From positions 1 to 61,645 of the forward strand of contig CAYMUR010000022.1 of the NCBI GenBank assembly GCA_964393615.1: 61,645 nt of DNA, given 5' to 3'. The translations under genes and the position numbers were made by a program. The notes under the pieces were generated by a model. The model saw only the letters and a program-made list of their open reading frames with translations. It was not told where the DNA came from and ran no database searches. Shown here in pieces: positions 54,318 to 61,645 of this stretch. The stretch comes from CAYMUR01 sp964393615 (GTDB taxonomy: Bacteria; Planctomycetota; Planctomycetia; Pirellulales; Pirellulaceae). Every line of letters begins with the position of its first letter. Position 1 is the first letter of the stretch.

Positions 54318-55364
54318 ATGAGAATCGTACAGTTTCAAACCCCGACCACAGGGCGCAGGGTAGGAATCGTCGAAGACAATGATTTGCGAGACCTGACGGC
54401 TGTCCGTCCTGACTGGCAACGCGTCATCGACATCTTTCACTCCGCAGAAGCCTCTGCGGAGTCCTTAGCAACATTGATCAGGTCGGAAACTGGTTTGTCC
54501 CAAGCCCCCTGCCTGGACTACCAGGAACTACTCCACTCCGATTCCACGAGTGGACAACCGTTCTTGCATCCGCCCTTGGACGCCAAAGACCCTTACCATG
54601 TACTTGTTTCCGGCACAGGATTGACACATCTGGGGGGAATGCAAGCCAGAAATCAAATGCACAGCACTGCGGATGCTCCTCAGCAAGACACTAAAACTGA
54701 TTCGCTCAAAATGTTTGAAATGGGGTTAGCAAATGGAAAGCCACCCTTGGGAACACGTGGTGTCGCACCAGAGTGGTTCTATAAAGGAAACGGGTTAAAT
54801 ATCCGCGGGCATCGGCAGGCACTGGACATACCAGCTCATGCGCGCGACGGAGGTGAAGAAGCGGAAATCGTAGGTTGTTACATCGTGGATCGACATGGTA
54901 ACCCTCGGCGACTTGGTTTCGCCCTGGGAAATGAGTGGTCTGATCATGCGACCGAAAAACAAAATTACCTCTATCTGGCCCCTTCCAAATTAATGCGCTG
55001 TGCTGTGGGCCCTGAATTAATCCTGAATTCTGATTTCCAGGCAATCTCTCTGCAATGTACCGTACGTCGGTCTGGCAATGTGATCTACGACAGTGGCGAA
55101 TTGTGGAGTGGTGAACAACACATGTGTCATTCCTTGGCAAACTGTGAAGATCATCATTTCAAATTTCCACAACACCGGCACCCGGGCGATATCCACTTAC
55201 ACTTTTTTGGCACGAGCAAGCTTAGCTATGGACTTCGTGATTGGACTTACGCCGACGGCGACGAAGTTCAGGTCGCCGCGCCAGGATTCAGTGCCACCCT
55301 CGTCAATTCCATTCGCCTGGCAGACGACCCACCTACCGAACCTATTTCAGTCCAAACAGCATAA
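54318..55364 (+). CDS. AraD1-type fumarylacetoacetate hydrolase family protein
   Basis: A 348-residue protein. The N-terminus MRIVQFQTPTTGRRVGIVED and the C-terminal FAH-like core match the AraD1 family of sugar-acid dehydratases. The core shows LVSGTGLTHLGGM, GVAPEWFYKGNG, the metal-site region ARDGGEEAEIVGCYIVD and FALGNEWSDHATEKQNYLYLAPSKL. Characterised members dehydrate 2-keto-3-deoxy-sugar acids such as those from L-arabinose. It is followed 189 bases later by an SDR dehydrogenase on the same strand, which suggests a small sugar-acid oxidation pair. Confidence 0.85.
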   Translation: MRIVQFQTPTTGRRVGIVEDNDLRDLTAVRPDWQRVIDIFHSAEASAESLATLIRSETGLSQAPCLDYQELLHSDSTSGQPFLHPPLDAKDPYHVLVSGTGLTHLGGMQARNQMHSTADAPQQDTKTDSLKMFEMGLANGKPPLGTRGVAPEWFYKGNGLNIRGHRQALDIPAHARDGGEEAEIVGCYIVDRHGNPRRLGFALGNEWSDHATEKQNYLYLAPSKLMRCAVGPELILNSDFQAISLQCTVRRSGNVIYDSGELWSGEQHMCHSLANCEDHHFKFPQHRHPGDIHLHFFGTSKLSYGLRDWTYADGDEVQVAAPGFSATLVNSIRLADDPPTEPISVQTA

Positions 55365-55553
55365 GGACAAACCCCACGAAACCATGTGGTACTCACTTTC
55401 ACCAAAGGCAGGCGCCTGGCTACCACCCTAGTCCCATCCGAAGGTAACAGCCCACGACCGTGCCAATCGGAAATACGACCGTTACAAATTCCAACAGGGC
55501 ATGGAAACCACTGAGACTTCCTTTCAGTGATCCAGCCTACCAGCGGAGCCAAC

Positions 55554-56351
55554 ATGCGTCTGAAAAACAAAATAGCTTTAGTAACCGGTGCTTCCGGTGG
55601 ACTGGGCGCCGGCATATGCCGCGCCTTCGCACGCGAAGGGGCTGACATCGTGGTGGCTTATCGTGGCAACCAGGAATCTGCCGAAGCTACCGCTGCGGAC
55701 ATTCGTGCATCAGGGCAAAAAGCCTTTCTCTGTCGAGCCGATGTCAGCAACGAGGCAGAAGTTTTAACCATGGTAGAACAGTCTGTTCAAGAATTTGGCA
55801 AGCTGGACATTGTCGTCGCCAATGCAGGTATTGGAATTGCGAAATCTTTCATGGAAACAACCTTATCAGATTTCGAACAACTCATTCGGGTCAATTTAAT
55901 TGGCACCTACCTGACGATACGCCATGCTGCCGCACCGATGGTAAAATGTGGCGCCGGCAAGATAATCACCATGTCGTCGGTCCACGGATTAGGGGGAGCT
56001 CACTGGACGGGTCTTTATGAATCCACAAAAGCCGGCATCATCAACCTGACACGGGGAGTTGCCTTTGATCTGGCGGAATACAACATTCAAGTCAATTCCA
56101 TCGCTCCTGGCGCCGTTCCAGTGCCCAATGACCCGCCGCCACCACAAGACACAGCACTCTACCAAGCATGGATGCAATATACCCCGTGTGGACGTTTTGG
56201 TACGCCAGAAGATGTGGCAGCTGGCGCTGTCTACCTGGCCAGTAGTGACAGTGACTGGGTCACTGGACAAGTCATCTCGATCGACGGTGGCATCTCAGCC
56301 GGCCCGTTGATTCCTTCTTTTAAACACTATGGCCCCAAGCCAAAAATGTGA
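55554..56351 (+). CDS. SDR-family dehydrogenase (glucose 1-dehydrogenase-like)
   Basis: 265 residues from ATG 55554, with GGAG 6 bases upstream; the frame opens 9 codons earlier. Classical SDR motifs: TGASGGLG, NAG in VVANAGIGI, the Ser of TMSSVHGLGG and the catalytic YESTK, with a C-terminal PGAV. Members oxidise sugars or sugar acids with NAD(P). The position after the AraD1-like gene suggests a shared pathway, but the substrate is not readable. Confidence 0.9.
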   Translation: MRLKNKIALVTGASGGLGAGICRAFAREGADIVVAYRGNQESAEATAADIRASGQKAFLCRADVSNEAEVLTMVEQSVQEFGKLDIVVANAGIGIAKSFMETTLSDFEQLIRVNLIGTYLTIRHAAAPMVKCGAGKIITMSSVHGLGGAHWTGLYESTKAGIINLTRGVAFDLAEYNIQVNSIAPGAVPVPNDPPPPQDTALYQAWMQYTPCGRFGTPEDVAAGAVYLASSDSDWVTGQVISIDGGISAGPLIPSFKHYGPKPKM

Positions 56352-56483
56352 TCTTTTTGGAGCGCGGCGGAAATGCCAAACATTCCACCGGTTTGAGAGC
56401 CCCATCACAATACTTCCTTCATCGCGGGAAACGGACGATCGACCAGTGAGCACGTTTGCCTCTACGGTAACGTACTCCTCAGT

Positions 56484-56520
56484 CAAGCCCATAAAAAAAC
56501 GGCAAGCCCATAAAAAACGG
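56484..56520. repeat. 18/19-bp direct tandem duplication
   Basis: CAAGCCCATAAAAAACGG occurs twice, the first copy with one extra A, in the spacer after the SDR gene. Confidence 0.9.
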
Positions 56521-56588
56521 TGGCCCAGGGCTGACTGACTTTTAGCCCCCGGTCCACCCTGCATTTACAAACGCTTTCAACGCTGCTT

Positions 56589-57026
56589 TTAATTAAACAG
56601 GTGTACAAAGCCTTGCTGTGTTTTCGGAATATCGATGGCGGCAGAATCTGGGGCTGCCGGCAAGTCCTCTGGTGAAGTGTCATCTCCACCAGCATCACAA
56701 GAGCTATCGTCACAGCTCCTGCCAGAAATTATTTCCCACTCACAACCACATGACTTGGACTCCTGGCTTATTTTCTTCAATACCTTGATCGTCCTCACAC
56801 GGCCGCAAGTGCTCTGGCAGCATTTCTGCCAGGGTAAGCGAAATTTGGGGATGCAAATTTCCTTGATTTCTACCTCAAAACAATGTGTTTTTTTCGTCGT
56901 TTCCACCGATTTGGAAACACACACTTTGTCGTTGCCGTCGGAGCAGGAATCGCAGTTTGTTGCAAAGGCGCTTTGCCCCCCTGCCAACAAGACCGTAATA
57001 GCTAATATAGTTTTCAGGATATTCAT
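56589..57026 (-). CDS. Small secreted cysteine-rich protein
   Basis: A 145-residue protein with a signal peptide (ILKTILAITVLLAGGQSAFA) and about 13 cysteines in the mature part, including CDSCSDGNDKVC, QKCCQSTC and CGCEW. The C-terminal 40 residues are acidic and low-complexity. GGAG lies 7 bases before the ATG. It is 91 bases after the porin gene on the same strand and may share its transcript. No family recognised; the cysteines suggest disulfides or metal binding outside the cytoplasm. Confidence 0.65.
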   Translation of the reverse strand: MNILKTILAITVLLAGGQSAFATNCDSCSDGNDKVCVSKSVETTKKTHCFEVEIKEICIPKFRLPWQKCCQSTCGRVRTIKVLKKISQESKSCGCEWEIISGRSCDDSSCDAGGDDTSPEDLPAAPDSAAIDIPKTQQGFVHLFN

Positions 57027-57117
57027 CGTTATCTCCGAATCGCGTTACTTCCGTAGCGTGGTAAAATTTTAGTTGGTCAAAACCATTTCCCGAAAGACTG
57101 TGAGCCGATTCTCCCAA

Positions 57118-58647
57118 CTAAAAATCAACCATAAAACGTGCTCCAATGATATCGTAGTCACCAGATGTTAGAGCCAATGCCGGGCCGCTGTCGATATCGC
57201 GGTTGTCAATGCGACCATGGATCCAGTTCAACTGTACCCGAGAATAGGCAGTCCAATACCAGTTAAGACCCAGCGTGAAGCTTTCACCCATGCCACCGAA
57301 AATACCTTCATTATTAAAATCAGCCTCGGACCAGCGTGCAGCCACTTGCCAGGCACCCCAACCGCGACCAACACAACCATCGCAGGTATTTACCAGGAAG
57401 AAGTCTTCATGCGGTTTTACCCGACCGAGTGTGCCGTTCTTGCGTTGCCAGACCATGTGCTCCCCGGTAAGAAAGTAAGAAGCATACAGATAGCCACCGT
57501 GCAGATGGACCTGATTACCGCCTGTGCGGTTCACCCACACGTTTTCATACTCGCCCACCAGCTGGAGAGGGCCAAAATTAAGAACCCCTTCGGTACCGAG
57601 CAACTGATAGTCTTCCGTACCTGCGATGACACCCGTATCGAGCCAACGTGATGCTGACCTTGCTTCGGGGCGATGACGAAAACGGGCTTCACTCACGTCC
57701 GGCCCGGTAGACCCATTATCACTCAGGGTATTCTCGTCCGGGTAAGCTGTGGTACCAGAAATGGCCCAATGACCGTACCCACGACCGTCTGAGCACTCGT
57801 CGTACCAAAATGTACGTGCCAGACGTCCGGCAAATTCCAGTTGCAGGTCATTGTTGGTGTAATTACCTTCGTCCTGAATAAGACGTTGATTAAACACACC
57901 ATAGCGCCAATTCCAGCCCTTATCACGCGAAAGGCCCCAAGATTGAACACCTACACGTCGGCAATCCTGGTTAAACGATTCAATGACAAATGGCCGTTCG
58001 AGAAACACGTTGTAGCGACTGCTGTTCAAATGGTCCAAGCCATAAGGTCGCTTCTGGTTACCGATTAATAATTTCTGTAATACCGGCAGGTCATTCCATC
58101 CCAGCCAGACATCACGAAACTCAGAATCATTACCCCCGGCGAACTCCATCTCGATTCGGTATTCCATATTGGCTGGTAATTTGCCGCGAACACCAAATCG
58201 TACTCGGCGAAAACCGATACGGTTTTGAGGCCCATCGCCCCCTTCGATCGCGTCGATACCGGGATCACTGTTCGGAAATCCCCAATAATCGGCGTGCACT
58301 CGGCCAACAATCTTCATCGTTGCTTTGGAATGTCCCGCACTAGGCTTCCCTTTCAATGCCGAACTCAGATTGTCGATTTCCTCGCCCTGTTCCTCAATCA
58401 TGCCACGTAGTTTTTCAATCACTGCCTCGCCATCCTCATTGTTCCCTGCATTGGTAAACAAGAAAGGACCATCATTGTTCTGTAGACGTGATTCAAGTTC
58501 TTGTAGGCGAAGTTCCTGCTGCTCGAGACGGTTCAACAGGGTCTGCGTCTCGAAAGCTGTCAATTGCGATTGTACTTGGCCTACCAACAAACAGAAAAAA
58601 ACAGTAACAAAACCAATACTGCCCTTAGCAAACAACGACGTTGGCAT
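57118..58647 (-). CDS. OprO/OprP-type porin with N-terminal coiled coil
   Basis: 509 residues from ATG 58647, which has GGAGGGG about 7 bases upstream. After the signal peptide comes a coiled coil (LLNRLEQQELRLQELESRLQ), then a beta-strand-rich region typical of phosphate/pyrophosphate-selective porins (IVGRVHADYWGFPNSD, GFRRVRFGVRGKLPANMEYRIEMEF, the LLIGNQKRPYGLDHLNSSRY segment, and the C-terminal strand DYDIIGARFMVDF). The terminal Phe fits outer-membrane beta barrels. The coiled coil may tether it to the cell wall. The transported substrate is unknown. Confidence 0.85.
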   Translation of the reverse strand: MPTSLFAKGSIGFVTVFFCLLVGQVQSQLTAFETQTLLNRLEQQELRLQELESRLQNNDGPFLFTNAGNNEDGEAVIEKLRGMIEEQGEEIDNLSSALKGKPSAGHSKATMKIVGRVHADYWGFPNSDPGIDAIEGGDGPQNRIGFRRVRFGVRGKLPANMEYRIEMEFAGGNDSEFRDVWLGWNDLPVLQKLLIGNQKRPYGLDHLNSSRYNVFLERPFVIESFNQDCRRVGVQSWGLSRDKGWNWRYGVFNQRLIQDEGNYTNNDLQLEFAGRLARTFWYDECSDGRGYGHWAISGTTAYPDENTLSDNGSTGPDVSEARFRHRPEARSASRWLDTGVIAGTEDYQLLGTEGVLNFGPLQLVGEYENVWVNRTGGNQVHLHGGYLYASYFLTGEHMVWQRKNGTLGRVKPHEDFFLVNTCDGCVGRGWGAWQVAARWSEADFNNEGIFGGMGESFTLGLNWYWTAYSRVQLNWIHGRIDNRDIDSGPALALTSGDYDIIGARFMVDF

Positions 58648-59092
58648 CTGTTCCCCTCCTTGGGACGAAAGACAATACTTATCCGGGAGCAAATTAAAAG
58701 GCCTTGCCAATAACAGGCCGATTTGTCATTAATTTCGGCAAATTGACTATCCAAATAATATTAAGAACTCGTCGTTTTTCACCCCAATTACTACAGCCCG
58801 TGTCACGCTCTTAATAAATCCGGCATTATCCGTATAATCCTTACACCGCACACCGAAGGGCACCGGAATGACTCGCATCACCAACACGACCGGAACATGG
58901 CCCCACATCGTTACGCCCCGTACATGCCCCTCTTACACGACCTAGTCAGAAAACTTACCTGAACCCTGTGCGCATGACAGGGCGGAGTCGCATTTAAGAA
59001 TCCCAAGAAGTCCATGCAATCCCCAGAGGTCCGCGATGCAGGGCGACTATGGCTGTTGGGTCTTTTTTCCAGACAAATCAGAACATCAACCG
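58648..59092. other. 0.45-kb spacer before the porin
   Basis: No gene recognised. It must hold the porin promoter; I see no tRNA, clear hairpin or operator. Confidence 0.45.
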
Positions 59093-60058
59093 TTAGGCAT
59101 TCACGACGTTTTGCTGCTTGCCATTCAGAAAAGCCTCCAGGTTTTCAACTGCCGTATTCATCAATCGACTGCGAGCCGCACGGGTAGCCCATGCAATGTG
59201 GGGAGTGATCTGACAGTTTTTAGCATGAAAAAGAGGATTCTCGGCCGGCGGGGGCTCCACCTCCAAAACGTCCAATCCCGCACCAGCGATTTCCTCGTTG
59301 TTTAACGCATCTGCAAGTGCCTGGCCATCCACCAATGGTCCCCGGCTGGTATTGATCAGGATTGCTGACTTTTTCATCCAAGACAGACTTTCGCGATTGA
59401 CAAGCTTTTCATTTTCCGGGGTAAGTGGACAATGAAGACTAATGGCATCCGATTCACGAAACAGTGTTTCCAGGTCGACGATCTGGTCATCCTCTTCGGG
59501 AGTTACCGGCATCGCATCATATGCCATTACCCGCATTCCAAATGCACGCGCTAGCCGCGCCGTCGCACGGCCAATTCGTCCATATCCAACGACCCCCATC
59601 ACTAAACCGGACAGTTCAATCAACGGATAGTCCCAATAACAAAAATCAGGACAGCTTCCCCATTTCCCTTCCAACACGGTGCGATGGTGGTGGTCAACCC
59701 GTTGCGCAAACGACAATAAATGCGAAAAAGCCATTTGCGCTACGGATGCCGTTCCGTAAGTCGGAATGTTCGTGACAGGTATGTCACGTTCACGAGCAGC
59801 ATCTACATCCACCGTATTAAAACCCGTCGCCAGAACACCAATGTAACTGAGGCCTGGCAGTTCACCGATCGTCTCCCGGCTTAAAATGGTTTTGTTCGTG
59901 AAAATAATTTCTGCATCACGCGCCCTGACAATCGTTTGGTCAGCTGGGGTTCGATCATGGACGGTCACATGCCCCAAGGCTTCGAGCCCTTGCCACGACA
60001 AATCACCCGGGTTTAGTGTAAATCCATCCAGTACTACAATATTTGGTGTGTTGGCCAT
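59093..60058 (-). CDS. D-2-hydroxyacid dehydrogenase
   Basis: A 321-residue NAD-dependent enzyme. The Rossmann motif is VVGYGRIGRATARLARAFGMRVMAYD, and the catalytic residues are Arg in LINTSRGPLVDG, Glu in LDVLEVEPP and His in TPHIAWATRAAR. Its closest functional class is glycerate/hydroxypyruvate dehydrogenase. It stands alone at the right side; together with the AraD1-like and SDR genes it could belong to sugar-acid metabolism, but the distance makes that only a suggestion. Confidence 0.9.
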   Translation of the reverse strand: MANTPNIVVLDGFTLNPGDLSWQGLEALGHVTVHDRTPADQTIVRARDAEIIFTNKTILSRETIGELPGLSYIGVLATGFNTVDVDAARERDIPVTNIPTYGTASVAQMAFSHLLSFAQRVDHHHRTVLEGKWGSCPDFCYWDYPLIELSGLVMGVVGYGRIGRATARLARAFGMRVMAYDAMPVTPEEDDQIVDLETLFRESDAISLHCPLTPENEKLVNRESLSWMKKSAILINTSRGPLVDGQALADALNNEEIAGAGLDVLEVEPPPAENPLFHAKNCQITPHIAWATRAARSRLMNTAVENLEAFLNGKQQNVVNA

Positions 60059-61645
60059 GTGTGTTCACTCTGGAATTTTCTTGCGTTGTTACAGCCGCAC
60101 ACGCTGCGCGGACACTTTATTCACCTACCAATTAACTTTATGCATTACTTCATACACCTTTGCTTGTCGGAATCCGTCCCACATGTCGGCGGATCTTGAT
60201 TCTACCGCCACCCGGAACTCCTTGAAATCCACCCCATACCCCGTCGCAAAAAATTACAACCTACTGCAAAAATCACCCCGTCTTTCCAGGCAATTCTTCG
60301 ATTATTTCTCGTCTCCCGTCCCGATTCACCATGAATCTCCCTGCCTTTCAGTCCAACAACTAGTTTTTTTGCCCCGCTACCGAAAAGGCCGATGAACTTC
60401 ATACCTACAGGAAGTGCCACTCGAAACTAGTGTAACGAACTGGTGGCTCGTCGACGAGTGTGGCGGGCCATAAAAATAACAGCACGTGAGATGTGCTTTG
60501 ACACCCGCAGAGAAAAAACCCTTGCCAAGACGCTTATCTTAAGAATACCGTTGTTTTCTTCACCGGTTTGGTCATGGCATGCCAACACCATGCTGGGGAC
60601 TGTTCGCCGTCGCGAACAATCCCCGCATGGACATTCGCCCGTACGTGATGTTTTCTGGAAACAAATCGTTTCGCGGACTCTCCGCGAGTGACTGGCTCAA
60701 TCACTGGATATTCCGCCGATACAAGACCTTGTTCACGAAGCTTGGAGCCTTGCGTGCACTTTTAGTAGGAGTCACGCAGCGCACGTCCCTTGACACGTGG
60801 GAGGAGTGTAGCTCGCCTAGCCAAATTTACGCCGCGATTTTTGGAAACGAAATCCGTTGGAACCCCCAGAATGTCGTCTCGCTACATTACGGCGAAGCGG
60901 CTTCCGCTTTACTGCCCGAATTAAACGTTTACACCCGGAGACCGGCATGACAGGCGTTGTATGCCGTCGTATCTTGGTGAAGGACTCAGTGTCTTCTAAT
61001 AGTTCGAAGCGGTTGTAAGATTCTATGATTTCGACCGTCTGTGAATCCATGGTAATTATCCTCGGCTAAATGGAGTTTTCATGGGAAAGATCAGCGCACG
61101 GCGCATACCATTCCCTGCTGTTGTTAAATAAAGCGTGCCAAGCAATGCAAGTGCATCGCCAAGTTTAGAATGCTTCGTCAATTCTTAATTTTCAGCGAGC
61201 GACCCCCGACCAGGCTCTTGTCTAGGACCTGGGCTGTCGCGCCACTTGCAGGGGCCAGGAATCTGACTTTTGAGGTTGCCCAGTAGGACGGCATTCCGCA
61301 CATCAGGAATCAACCTGAAAAGCCTTACTAAATTGGTGGTTGCGACAATTAACTTTGTGAACTTTGGGTCCTGACCTTCGCTTCTATCATGTACTACGCA
61401 CAAAATGCCCCAATCCTGCACATTCTGAGATTTTTTTTTCAAGATCACGTGGCCCGCCCAAAAGGGTGCCTTGCAATACAGGGCAATACGCCGGGCCATA
61501 ATTGAACGTTAGGATTAGATCTCTAACAACACCAATTAACATTTCTCGTGCCACCAGGGCCCCTGCCATTTGCCTTAAATGTGCTCCGGTCTCTCTCCAC
61601 TAGACGTTTTACTTGAATCGTTCTTGTTGCCGGACAGTCCCTCAT
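60059..61645. other. 1.6-kb right end without a recognisable gene
   Basis: Several frames of 60-123 codons cross it, none with a family. The most protein-like is on the minus strand from ATG 61050 (MDSQTVEIIESYNRFELLED...), which has GAGGAT 9 bases upstream and could be a short real protein, but its C-terminus overlaps an opposite frame. I see no tRNA, repeat array or terminal inverted repeat. Confidence 0.4.

Overview
The window looks like a scaffold from a planctomycete-type bacterium (Planctomycetota, probably Pirellulales-like). The evidence is a combination of families rather than any one marker gene: a Tat-type Gfo/Idh/MocA oxidoreductase next to a DoxX protein, a DUF3467 protein, a FlgI-domain lipoprotein with HEAT-like repeats, a secreted protein with a planctomycete cytochrome-like motif, a PEP-CTERM serine protease, an OprO/P-type porin, a dockerin/EF-hand protein tail, several giant TPR proteins, and generous gene-free spacers. 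I saw no rRNA, tRNA, CRISPR array, prophage or insertion sequence. Two runs of N (26691-26790 and 50897-50906) are assembly gaps.

Layout. 0-13.6 kb: end of a dockerin-type protein, a TMTC-like membrane/TPR protein divergent from a secreted TPR protein, a flavin reductase, DUF3467, an extended SDR lacking its usual tyrosine, a GH3-family acyl-adenylating enzyme, the AmrS radical SAM enzyme, a small lipoprotein, a SYLF-domain protein and a PhyH-type dioxygenase. 13.6-22.5 kb (all minus strand): rsgA, DoxX and Gfo/Idh/MocA as one probable operon, then ftsH and recQ. 22.9-32.7 kb: cytochrome-motif secreted protein, acylphosphatase, ABC-2 permease, FlgI-like lipoprotein and smc. 32.7-37.9 kb: a 0.8-kb spacer with a candidate structured RNA, an HTH/pseudo-receiver regulator, moaC, a long-chain polyprenyl diphosphate synthase, nrdR and a zinc-ribbon/PH protein.

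37.9-46.7 kb is the most interesting block. A minus-strand set of a squalene-hopene-cyclase-like enzyme, a DUF116-polyprenyl-synthase fusion and a chorismate-lyase-like protein shares a divergent promoter region with a radical SAM protein. Facing it is a second minus-strand set: a HemN-like radical SAM protein, a GcvH-like lipoyl-carrier protein and a two-cluster ferredoxin-like protein. Together these suggest an uncharacterised isoprenoid/aromatic lipid (quinone or meroterpenoid) pathway with a dedicated iron-sulfur/lipoyl module. That linkage is inference from gene order.

46.7-61.6 kb: PEP-CTERM protease, small membrane protein, dnaA (broken only by the 10-N gap), GNAT acetyltransferase, secreted MBL-fold hydrolase, AraD1-type FAH protein plus SDR (sugar-acid catabolism), a Cys-rich secreted protein, a porin, a 2-hydroxyacid dehydrogenase and 1.6 kb without a recognisable gene.

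A second theme is the number of short tandem duplications (units 11-19 bp, 2-7 copies), several immediately after stop codons and one spanning the 100-N gap.
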